Shown here: one piece after another, positions 22,386-33,294 of the stretch
Layout: each line of letters starts with the position of its first letter
Position numbering within the stretch: position 1 is the first letter of the stretch
DNA from: Sweltsa coloradensis
Taxonomy: Eukaryota > Arthropoda > Insecta > Plecoptera > Chloroperlidae
Length of the DNA: 64,000 nt
Assembly: GCA_024449915.1 (NCBI GenBank)
Contig: JAMZAV010000897.1
Location: forward strand, 310,001-374,000
Direction of reading: 5' to 3'
The notes under the pieces: generated by a model
Told to the model about the DNA's origin: nothing
The model's database searches: none
Seen by the model: only the letters and a program-made list of their open reading frames with translations
Made by a program: the position numbers and the translations under genes

Positions 22386-22875
22386 GTAAGTTTGAAGTTA
22401 CAAAGTTGGCCATTCCAGAAGATTGGGGCTAGGAAACGTTGAGGCCTGCCTTGTTCCCTGATCTGATACAAATAAAATATAGCCCATTATTTTTTCTGTA
22501 GTAAAATTTCATTATATAGGCCTAATATTATCATGCAAGTAAGTTTGAAGTAACAAAGTTGGCCATTCCAGATGATTTGGATTTGGCCTTGGAAACGTTA
22601 GGGCCTACCCCATTGTTCCCTGGTCTGATAAAAATAAAAATATAGCCCATTATGTTTCTGTAATACAAGGCAATGTAGCATTTAATTAGGCCTATAATCT
22701 TATCATTCAAGTAGGCCTACAAGTTTGAAGTTACAAAATAAGGCCATTCCAGATGATTGGGATTGGATGATTTTGTCTTGGAAACATTACCTTATTGTTC
22801 CCTGATACAAATAAAATACAGTATAGCCTATTATTTTATGTAGCAAAAGGCTATGTAGCATTTCATTAAGCCTAA
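22386..22875 (+). repeat. Three diverged tandem units of about 160-180 bases
   Basis: Each unit has AAGTTTGAAGT(T/A)ACAAA, GGCCATTCCAGA(A/T)GAT, GGAAAC(G/A)TT, TTGTTCCCTG, AAATA(A)AA and a TATAGCC(C/T)ATTAT word, ending near a TAGGCCTA-like word. Units start near 22386, 22541 and 22723. There is no coding frame. Confidence 0.75.
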
Positions 22876-23335
22876 ACAAGGTCTATATAGGCCGAAGGCA
22901 AAATATATGCCAGCATTATAATATTATCATTTTAATTTGATTTTAAATTATTTTCTGCATTATTTTGTTCAGATAATTAAGCCTATTTACGCGACGCTTA
23001 ATGCTTATACTGATACAATAATTAATGCTGTGTTAATGCGCTTCAAATTGAGTATCTTCCCGTGGACAATGCATTCGCGGCCGCGGCCAAGTTTAAATTC
23101 GCCGCGAATTTACCCACAGTTGTGATCCATCATGGCGGCCCCATAGTGGAAGTGTATCGGACGACCTTACTTGGCCATCGGCCTGTGCGCGGCAGCGAAG
23201 CCTAGCGGAAATCCAGTGGACCTTGGCACCATGCTAACCAGTCTCAGTAAGCGCGCGCATCACATAATGTCTGCCGCGCGGTTCAAAGAAATAGTTAACC
23301 TTATAATAATATAATGCGAATAGACATATAGCGGA
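22876..23335. other. Mixed sequence with a GC-rich patch
   Basis: A GC-rich patch (about 23080-23280) contains GCGGCCGCGGCC and ATCATGGCGGCC. It resembles a small CpG island, but no coding segment is evident beside it. Confidence 0.4.
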
Positions 23336-23560
23336 CGTGAAAAAATATAACAAACCTTTATCGTTTCTATTTAAAATATAAAGGACTATTTATCATCCAT
23401 AAACAAAAAAACTCAACACCTTTAACGTTTCTATTTAAAATTTAAAGGACTTTCACCCGAAACGGACTTTAATTAATTAATATCATACATAAACAAAAAC
23501 ACCTACAAAACCTTTAACGTTTCTATTTAAAATATGAAGAACTTTCACCCGCAAAAGAGT
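23336..23560 (+). repeat. Three tandem units of about 75-105 bases
   Basis: Units share CCTTTA(T/A)CGTTTCTATTTAAAA, then a GGACT or GAACT block, and AT(C/A)CATAAACAAAAA between them. They start near 23351, 23419 and 23510. The third is truncated or diverged at its right end. Confidence 0.75.
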
Positions 23561-26500
23561 TTTATTAATTGTTATTGAATTTATAATTAATGTTATAAAG
23601 AAAACATAAAGAATAGAATGTAAAAAAAAAACACCTTGGCGGAGGTTTGAACCAACAAATCTCATTTAGAAGTCGAACTCGCTACCACCTGCCACACAGC
23701 GCTGTGTTGATCGCCCGCCTACAAACGTATTGGGTGGTAACGACGGTGGCCGGCTGCCGCGGAAAGGTTAGCAATTCGGCTAAACGATTCAATCATTACA
23801 GCGAGGCGGTGGGAAAAGCATGGGACACGCGAGTTTGGACCAAGGAGGTTATTATTATCTAATACAACCTCCTTAGTTTGGACAACGTGAGAATTAGGGC
23901 TTTTTCCCAAGGCTTTTTTCATTGGCCGCACTCAGGTCGCACTAGCGCGCCCTAGTGTGCACAGAATCGTCACTTGTCTCTTCATTTGTTCAGTTATGCC
24001 AATGGAAAACGCCATAAATTGAATAAAGGATGTAGGCATGCCGCATGATGTACAAGTCTTCACAAAAATGTGTTATTTAAAAAATTAAGAACGTAACCAC
24101 ACAAACTCGTACTAAAAGTTATGTAATAACATTTAACATCATATTTTCATACTGAAATATAAGTCAAAGCAGTATGAGGTACTAATAGGGAAGCTATTTT
24201 TTTAAACAGTTTTTTGAACAATATAACTTTAAAATACATATTTCTGTGGTATTTGTATTTCGTTTCTTTGCAACTTCAGCAACAATATAGTACTTAGCAG
24301 CACATGAATGCAAATTAACTGTCCCGTACTTATTGGCAGTAGTAACGGAATGCCCAATAACGATATTCACATGCAACACTCTACAAAAGAAGACCAAAGC
24401 CTCACCTCCCCGTCCTACACAAAGATTCCCCGAAGAAAGACCCACAGCCGACTAAAACAGACAAAATAAACGGAAGTCCTAATAAATGCAAAACGGAAGT
24501 TTTAACCAGGATTTAACGAATATAACAATATCCTAAGAAAAAAATGGACATTGAACGGTAATTACATTACAATTTTTGTGTTTTTTAATCGTTATTTATT
24601 GGTAAAGACTGCTGTAAATCTTTCGAAATATTCTTTTTATGTCGAAATATTTTCCAAAACCTTGAATGAGATGAGTTATTGTTACCAACACTAGGAAAAT
24701 ATTATTTACAATCCCCAAGAGAGGTACATGGGCACGTTTGATTTCATGTTGATGTTGATGTGTAGAGTTGGGAACGATTGCTGCCATCTTGCATCTAGTA
24801 AAGCGGGTGTAAGGTCTAGCAGTGGCTAGAACTTCTTAAGATATATATATATAAAATAAAACAGTTCTGGAAAATGGATTAGGTCGTAAATCACTCTAAC
24901 AAACAGTAAACATCTACAGAATTTATTAATTTGAAAATGATATTACTTGATATTGGCTACAATACATAATATTATACAATGCATTATCGTCCAAATATAA
25001 ATTATTTTACATTTTTTGTGTTTTAAAATACGTACAATAAAGCATTATTTTGGACCTTTTTTCACATTTTTATGATACACTACAAGTTCCAAACGAAAAG
25101 TTGCCATTGTAAACAATGGTTTGTAACTTAAAATTGAAGTATGTTCCGGTATATATTATGCTCATGATATATTATATAATTATGTTATTGTATTGATATG
25201 GATCCTGAAGTAGCTTTGAAAGCTTATTCCAGTAATATGATTAGAGAACGGTTATTTACAATCTTTCTTGTGAAAAGAGAGAATGAAATAATATCTATGT
25301 TTATGACATCAACTATAATATACATTAACTAACTATCGGAACATTGGAATGTGACTTGGTGTGTATTACAGTTTCTTGTTTGATACCCTTTTAGAGGTAT
25401 TAATATTATTGAGGAACCTGGGATCAAAATCTATTTGCCAATGGTAAATAATTGTTTGATACCCACACTACCAATCCAATAAAGTTGTTGCTTAAAAAAT
25501 TGTTATTATATATTTGACCCGAATTTTACTTCCACCAATTTCAAAATTGCTAAGATTAGCATTAGTCCACTCGATCTGCATAAGGTCAACTTACGGACAA
25601 CATAGTTTTGAACTAGACTTAAAGAATCATTCAGAAGACGTTAAAATGTTCTCGTAATTAATTAAATTTACCAAGGCTACAACATGGATTGTCAGTTAAG
25701 GGAACAATTTGTGGGTGAATATTAAACTTTGATTCTAAGCTCCTCGTGTTGATATTACGAAATCCGTTTTAACAGTACACTATTACATAGTATTACACGG
25801 AGCACTTGATGTTTACATCACACAATGCACATCAATAGCTGTGTTTGAAAATTATTCTCAAACTCTTCATAAAATACATTTAAAAGATAAAACAAAAATA
25901 ATACACAAACTAGAATATAGATGATATAAAGTGTTCTCATGTTGCTCAATCTAAAAGACAAACTTATACTCCACCACAACACATCAAATGGAAAATGCAC
26001 TTTTACTTTTTTATATCACATTTTCCATTGCGTTGTTGTATTTATTTCCATAGCAAACACCCACTTACGCCATACCCGCATTCGACCGTTATATTCTAAT
26101 TAGGCCTAACCTAGAAGTTACAAACGAGTGTTATTTAAAGTTAAACTATACACTTAAAATCTATTTGCCAATGTACACTTGTAAGCGTAGCTGGCATTAC
26201 ATGGGTCATACATGGGACATACGTGGACCATGTGATTCACTGTGCTCTCCATTCAGCCCAAAGTAAGGAGGGGGGGAACTGAAGTAGTTACCCTGCAAAA
26301 AACTAAAGATAGATAAAATATTTGTTTAATCCCCTCACTTTACGTCACACAACTTCCTACTTCGCTATTCGATCAAACAATCACACAATAAGAGATTTTA
26401 GAATTTTAGTAATTTCTTGTGGAAAAATATTGTGCTGATTTGTTGTAGTTTTTGTTTATGTGACAAATACACACTGACGCTCACGATGGCGAGTTTGTTA

Positions 26501-27228
26501 ACTAGCAGTGGTTCTGGAACGAAAGATTATGGGTTGGTTTTTCCCATGTTGGTGTGAAACATTTGTTTATAATATAAATAAAATATTATTTGAAATATTA
26601 TTTAATATTTGAAATAAAGTACTGCATAATGTAGTTCTACACAGAAGATAGAATACACCATCTAAATTTTCCTGGTACCCTTATGAAACATTATATATAA
26701 TTTACGTAAGACATCTCACAATTAATTGATTTAGTAAAGTAGAGAATTTCAATAGTCAGGCTAACAAAACAATGTAAAGTAATATGATATCATTCACATG
26801 AAGACTTTTCTATTTGGATGCAAATGGTTTCAACCAAATTACCCCCAAAAAAATCGTGATAACATTATCATTCATTCTGATATAATTCCATGATGAACAT
26901 TATTTAATAATTGTTAGCCTAAAACATTGGTTTTAACCCCATTATAATGCCTCCTATTTTCAATTGTGCATGAGTATAACAAAATTGAACACCGAATGAA
27001 TGAAATTACAAAACAACACAGTTAACCAACTAAACACAGTTACCAAATAAATCACAGTATAAACATAATTATATACGTGATAAATATCAAGTTGAGAAAT
27101 AAAAAAGTCTTAAAATAATCGTTGTATACAGTGAAAAATTCTTCGAAAGAATATGAGCCTTTGGGAGATATGTTTTCAAGATTTAAGTTGTCATCGACAA
27201 GGTTCATGTTGATAACATGCCAATCAGC
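23561..27228. other. AT-rich intergenic sequence
   Basis: No gene was recognised. A GC-richer piece (23690-23960) carries no convincing frame. A GCCATCTTG word lies at about 24783. Open frames are of chance length. Confidence 0.5.
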
Positions 27229-27236
27229 TGGAGTAT

Positions 27237-27401
27237 ATTGGTGTGAGATAGGATCCAACAGCTTACCTTCGACCATCACTTTTCGAGTGTAAGCTGTTAG
27301 ATCCTATTTCACACTAATATGTCATTGATAGGAGTTACCATCACTTTTCGAGTGTAAGCTGTTAGATCCTATTTCACACTAATATGTCATTGATAGGAGT
27401 T
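27237..27401. repeat. Inverted repeat plus exact 65-base tandem duplication
   Basis: Two identical 65-base units (27272-27336 and 27337-27401) begin ACCATCACTTTTCGAG and end GATAGGAGTT. Just to the left, GTGTGAGATAGGATCC and AACAGCTTAC (27241-27266) are the reverse complement of the unit's interior (GTAAGCTGTTAGATCC, then TATTTCACAC). One arm can therefore pair with either unit. The near-identity of the units points to a recent duplication. Confidence 0.9.
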
Positions 27402-30000
27402 ATTTAAACAATTTCATATCCCGGTCATCGGAATAGTAATTTTCTTCACTACAACTCATACTTACAGAGTTTAAATTCTTTCCCACTCAATGTGTTTGCA
27501 TCTGAGTGTAGCCGTACATCGTAAATTACAATATCACACAAGAAACAAACTAAACTTTGTTTTGGTCCCTGGTATGATATCTGAATGAAGCAGGTGGGAT
27601 ATATTTTTGAGTAGATCCTATCACAATCGTTACCAAAGCAATGTGAAATTTACATCTACCAAAGAAAACTACTCGTTAGATTTGATTGTGCGATTTACTG
27701 TTAAATGACGATTTTTGATACATTATGGTAATAATAATTAGAAATTATGTGTTGTTTAAAATACTCTGTACATAAACCTACAATAACTGTGTACAGACAA
27801 ATATTTCCACTAGATTAAGTTTTAGATGAAATATAAAGTACTACCTCGATACTTCAACCAACTAAATCGTGACGTGTTCACCATCGTGTCATCAAAAACA
27901 AACATTCATATCTCTGAGGTCTTCTATGACACATGTTATGTAGAACGATCTTCGCCAAGCATTCTTCACTAAGCGAGAAGTAGCCATCATCGATTGGAAG
28001 GAAGAAAACCATTAGAGCTCTTTTCAATTTACTTTAATAATAATATTAGCGTTGTCCTTCTACCAAGAAATTTTTAATTAAGTCTTGTCCTTCATTTTCA
28101 CCCGTAGAAAATATTATTTTCTCAGCAATTTCAGTATTAATTTGTCTGCTTGAAATTAAAAACCGTGGAAGCAAAAGTCTCACCTCCTTTCATTACCTTT
28201 TGAAACTTTCAAAATTTATGAGTGAGTGAGCCATTTTTCACAAATATGCAGGGAAGCAATTAAGTAGTACCTTTAAAGGAAACAATATGCAAATCTTTTG
28301 TAAATACAGTAACCGAATTATACGTGATAAAAATATAATCTTACTTTCACTATTGGGTATAGGATATCACCTTACTCAAAGTCATATGATTTTGTCATAC
28401 ACAATGCTTTATAAATAAACATGGATTACAAATTTAGAGTAATGAAATCAATTATTCCATCTCCCTGCTTTTTTAGTTATTATATTGCCGTTTAAACGCC
28501 GTAAATACAAAGAAGGATCACAAGATTTGGAGATTCCTCACACACAATAAAAATACCACCAATGAAAACTAGAGTAAAGATTACATTTGTAATTGATTCT
28601 GTTTACGGATATCATCCGATATGTAAGGGAATAACAATTACTTACTTTTAAATTAAAGGTAATTTATTATTGTATTGAAATACATACAGTTGTGCACAAC
28701 TTTGCGTAATACAGTTGTACCATCGGGTTTATATAAACTCAATGAATGTACACTTTGTAAGTTATGTTTTGCTTTTACACGTTCATCTAAATGTTCAGCT
28801 AAATCTAGAATAAAATAAGTAACAGCTTTTATAAGGTTAGCCTCAAGTAGGAAGTTGCTTCATTGTACCTATTTCATGCAATCGCCATTACCATTAATTG
28901 CTCATGCAAACAATACTATTGTACAGAACCTTATACCACCCCTACACAGTATTTTAATTTACTGACCCATACTTTCAAAACCACAGCCTCCAATCTAATT
29001 CAGTCTTTATCACTGATTTCACCTACTGGCTCGATCGCTAACCACTCTACGTACAATAACCAGCACCAACCAACAAGCATGTTGTTCATCTTACCTATGG
29101 ATGTGGCTTTAATTTGATAGGTTGCCTGTTTGATCCCCGCTACCAGCAATCCTCACATCATTTATTTTCAACTATCCAAGGAGCATCAGAATTCAAGAAT
29201 TATACGCAACACATAGTAGACGTTCATTCTTAAGCAGGAATCCTACAAAAAAATAATTCATTTATAGATTTTATGGATTTGGATGATAAAATCAGTAAAC
29301 CAACAGCTGGTTCTCGTTGAATGGAAATATATATTCAATTAAAAGATAGGTGCGAAGTAATATTTCAGTGCCTGTCGAGGTAGAAATTCCCTTCTATTTG
29401 AGATGCAAGTTCTTCCTTTTGACCTATTCTCATCGCAAAACCTCAGTAATTTACGTATGTAGCTTATTTCGATAAGAATGACAATACCCCGAATCCAGCA
29501 CTAAAGAATTGTTATCCATTATGTGTTTATACACAAATTTGTGATCTTGTGGTAGGGTTGTGAACCTAAATCATATAGATAAAGGTTGCTTCGTAGAGTT
29601 GATAGCATAGCTTTCATCTCATTGACAGGACCACACTGTGATATATAACAAACACTACCTATATAAATAAATTATCTGTTACCCATCGATTTTCTAACGA
29701 TTAACATTGACTTTTTTACGCTCCTTCGATTTATTTTCAAATATTTCATGAAGTCCTGAATACCAAATTCAGTTTTAATCATTACCTTCGGTTGAAATCA
29801 CAAACGTTATTTACAGACCATTTCAAGAATTTTACCCAATACCTCGAAGTCGATAACATCTATCAAACAAGTGAAGTATAAATGAATACATGACGTCACA
29901 ATTACTTAATTCATCCCGCTCTCCGAGTGGCTCAACCAATCAGTGTGGAGAGGTGCTCGTCCCCCCAAGAAACAATAAGCTCTCTTGTTCGAGCACGGAG
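27402..30000. other. AT-rich sequence downstream of the zinc-finger gene
   Basis: The right-hand part is likely the 3' untranslated region of the minus-strand zinc-finger gene; on that strand an AATAAA lies at about 29729. A tRNA-like 3'-half fragment is at 29119-29154. Nothing else was recognised. Confidence 0.5.
29119..29154 (+). repeat. tRNA-like 3'-half fragment, probable SINE remnant
   Basis: GGTTGCCTGTTTGATCCCC is followed by GCTACCAGCAATCCTC, close to the minus-strand fragment at 1050-1088. The rest of a tRNA fold is missing. Confidence 0.35.
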
Positions 30001-30166
30001 TTAGAGAAGCCGCTCCAGTTCTTCCGACGTCACGGTGTCCTGACTCAAGTCGTCGCCTGATTGGCTGCCCTCGTCGAATGACTCATCGCCAGACCAGTGC
30101 TCGAACTCTTCCTTGTGGTGTTCCAAGGCCATCAGGGAGGGGAAGAGGCTGTCGCACGAGTTGCAG
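30001..30166 (-). CDS. C2H2 zinc-finger protein, terminal exon
   Basis: Read on the minus strand after an acceptor CACTTCCAG (exon starts at 30166), one base completes a glycine, then 54 codons and a TAA at 30001-30003. It begins with a zinc finger: C-x2-C in CNSCDSLF, then PSLMALEHHKEEFEHWS, whose spaced histidines supply the other ligands. An acidic, serine-rich tail follows (GDESFDEG, SGDDLSQD) and ends EELERLL. Codon use is GC-rich against an AT-rich background, which supports a real gene. The protein family is not one I can name with confidence; paired fingers joined by a short basic link and an acidic end suggest a nucleic-acid or protein-binding role in the nucleus or cytoplasm. Confidence 0.85.
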
Positions 30167-33100
30167 CTGGAAGTGATAAAACAGGATGAAAGTTTGTCTT
30201 ACTCAAATACAGCATAGAACGACGACTTTTGTCATATGGTGAAGCAAGTAGCAGATGCAGTGGATTGCGCGCGGTTCGGCGCCAATGCGATCAGTTTTTA
30301 AATCGGGACCGCTGATTGGCTGCAATCCACCGCCGTCCGCTTGCTCTGCTTCGGCAGATGCTGAGCCCGGGGCATGATTAGCTCATCAGATGGTCCCGAT
30401 TAATCTGATTAATAAGCCACCGAGCTCAAAGCGCACGTACATTTAATGCTTGGGAACATTTGATTATTCGTCATGATTGCACAATCCGTTGTCTCAGTTG
30501 GTTGACATTCTAAATTATTGTAGTTTAGCACGAGTACATTAAATCATTGGATTGATTTAGTTTTTAGTTATACTCAATAGATCTATATCCGTTATCTCTG
30601 GTTTTAGCTTTCGAGAATTTTGCATTTGTGGTACATACAATTGGCATATTTATGTTGGTAGTTTCAATAAAGTAATTAATAAGGAAATTTTAATGTATAG
30701 CACATTCGAAAGTAACCTGAACGACGGGAACACCAATGGTAGGGTAATTTGTTAGTTTCAAAAAGAAACCTTATAATCATAAAAATTGATTAAATTTCAA
30801 ATAAACTACGCGACGGAAATTTACCAAATACTTGTGACTACGTATGTTAGTTCTAAAAGGACACTTTCTCTACTATTTTAAACACTTTGTCTTGTTTTTG
30901 ATACTCGTCACGATCAATGTTTACTCTGTACTTTAAAGTTTCATGAAGCACGTCCTCATATTTTAACAACACATTTTGGTCTTGTTCTTTCCTCATGTCT
31001 GTATATTTTCATTTCTTGTTACAAAAAGAGACGTTTGAGACTCTTGTAAAATGTAAAAAGCCACTTTCAGCAAACACGGTTTCCATACGCCAGCCCCTGG
31101 AGTGACCAACTGTGAATTGAATTCAAGTCCGACCTTTCGAGGAAACTAAAGTTCGCGGAATTCAATGTTCAACTTCAAGGCCACTTATATGTTCAAAAAT
31201 TTCTATCCACGAAACAAAATTAAAAATGTTACGAAATTTTGTGGATTGAAAAACAGAACCCGGAAAAGTTGGCGAGGGATATGAGAAAATGAGAAAAACA
31301 ATGGGAAAACTCATTAGTATTCAAATGTGTAGATTATTTCCACAACGATTGCATGATGTGAGGATAAAAACAGAAAACGGAACCGTTTTCAATTCTGGCG
31401 TTGGTTTCAGATTAGAAAAAAATATATATACTTTTTCCTCCAGGGAATTTTAGAGGGAATTTTTAAGTACAGTTAATGTTTCCTACGGTAAAACATTTAC
31501 TTTTACGTTACTTGAATACAATTTGCTTGGAGTTTTTGCTGTCTCTTTCAAGAGAGAAAATAAATTGTACGTACAAATAAACACAAATGATATAAATGTT
31601 ATGAATAACTCGACTAGAGAAGCAAACAAAATTTAAAATTTTATTCTGCTAATGCACTTAACTGCATTTTGCACTTTCATTTCATTGACACATGGACCCA
31701 AAGTATAATAATCATAAGAGTAATGTGAATGAGAGCAAAATGGACAATTTGAAGACTACGTTGTAGATAACTCACATATATAATATTGATTAAAGAGCTG
31801 TCACGATACGTTTGCTTCAAAATAGTATATAATAGTATATCGCAGAGATAAAATAGTATGGAACTCAAGCAGAACTAATTTATAATGGAGGCTGAACTGC
31901 GGTCCTCGGAATGATACTGTACAACTACATGGTTTATTTCAGGTAGAGAAGATGGGAAATCTGAGTTGTGAGATGTCGGTATTCAATTAAAAACCATAAA
32001 ATAAAAACATTTTTTTCTAAAATGTTATTCTAATGGGAAAACAATGTCACCATACATATAATAATTTACTATTAATATAACATTGTGTTGGTGCACGAAC
32101 ATTTAATGTATGTGTTCCACTAATAGGTATAGTCGGGTGTATTACTGCATACAAGCGTTCAAATGAATGAGGCAATACTATGATAATCATCCATCAATAT
32201 CTTTCCACCAAGCGTATTTTTTGCCAGCGAAAGTTCTACCAAGCTGTGTCCGAAATCCCAGTCACGCTATAAAGCCATCAATATAATTACTCGCACCCCA
32301 GCAAAGCCCGACTACTTTACCGAAAAGTATTACGCTATGAATATGAATATTTCATAGTTAAATCACGAACATTGATTTATCTCAATGTCAAACTAATGAC
32401 ATTTTCCAACCCCTGTTTAACTTAGCATTGACCTTGGCAATGGCCTTCACCTTAACTCACTCCACTTAGAGGAAGTCGGAAGGAAACCTTAAAATACATG
32501 ATAGATTGGATTAAATTGAAAAGAGGAATTAAATTATACGATTACAATCTTTTCTCGCAAAGCATGCTACGTATACTCCATTATGATTTGACATGGCACC
32601 TACCCTACCTATTCCTAGGGCAAAGTTGATTTCAGCCCCTCTGACACAGAATGTCGTGTCTGTCTCACAGAGTCCCTAGGATCACCTGGCGTGTTCTATA
32701 CAGGAAAATAGCCATTCCGACTCCATGTGCGATGAATCGATGATGAATGTAAAATATATGGTATTATAGACAGAAATTTAAAAATGCCTCCACCGGGGAA
32801 TTTTGTCTATAATACGATCTCATATGTTAAGATATTATATAACATATATTTATATGTTTTACCTTGGTTTTATAGTAGTTGACTATGATGCTGTTATGAT
32901 GGTGCTTTAGACAGAAATTTAAAAAAGTGCCTCCACCGGGAGCATATTTAAATATTGAAATAACATGAATTATATATAATTATCTGTCATTGCTATCGCT
33001 GTGAATTTCGTACTGATTTGAATAGCCCAAATACATCGGTTTCAATAATATTATTCAGGTTAATAAACAATAGAAATAGCAGATGAAAAGTGGGGATGCT

Positions 33101-33206
33101 TCTCTCAACGTGTTAAGTTTTACAATAAATTAAGGACGCGGATAACAGAGAAAGGTCACGCGCTGTGTTCCCCCGACTACACCAGTATGAAGATCAAGGT
33201 AGTTAC
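30167..33206 (-). other. Intron of the zinc-finger gene
   Basis: About 3 kb between matched splice sites (donor GG/GTAACT at 33206, acceptor ending at 30167). Next to the terminal exon is a GC-rich patch (30240-30420) with paired inverted words. Near the other end is a duplicated hairpin motif (32761-32940). The rest is AT-rich. Confidence 0.75.
32761..32940. repeat. Small hairpin motif present twice
   Basis: GTATTATAGACAGAAATT (32761-32778) pairs with AATTTTGTCTATAATAC (32799-32815). The loop holds TGCCTCCACCGGGG. A second copy about 145 bases on (32908-32940) repeats TAGACAGAAATTTAAAAA and TGCCTCCACCGGG but lacks the matching right arm. It lies in the intron of the zinc-finger gene. Confidence 0.8.
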
Positions 33207-33294
33207 CCAAAGTGTCTCTTCTTCTGCTGATGCTGCGCCAGCTGGCGGGGAGATCCGAAACTACGGTCACAAACGTTGCACATCAGAGCCTCCT
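33207..33294 (-). CDS. C2H2 zinc-finger protein, penultimate exon
   Basis: On the minus strand the acceptor GTGATTTCAG precedes an 88-base exon: two bases of a shared codon, 28 codons, and two bases of the glycine finished by the next exon. It encodes EALMCNVCDRSFGSPRQL, then AQHQQKKRHF, a complete C2H2 finger (C-x2-C ... H-x6-H). The basic KKRHFG link leads straight into the second finger in the terminal exon. The perfect phase match across about 3 kb is strong evidence that the two exons belong together. Upstream exons should lie at higher coordinates, possibly outside the window; I could not identify them. Confidence 0.85.

Larger units (their letters stand above)
18680..22900. repeat. TAGGCCTA-rich zone
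   Basis: The palindromic word TAGGCCTA and its extensions (TAGGCCTAGGCC, TAGGCCTAC) occur dozens of times, most densely at 18680-19130 (for example 18860-18910), and thin out after 22.9 kb. The word is scarce in most of the rest of the window. No open frame runs through the densest part. It is a compositional feature rather than a classical tandem array. Confidence 0.75.

Noticed and set aside
22386..23560. Regular repeats, considered as a CRISPR-like array
   Set aside because: Unit length, divergence and lack of short unique spacers fit ordinary tandem repeats in a eukaryotic genome.
23640..23700. GGTTTGAACCAAC and nearby GC-rich words as a tRNA or SINE head
   Set aside because: Only a B-box-like word is present; no A box, stems or shared body.
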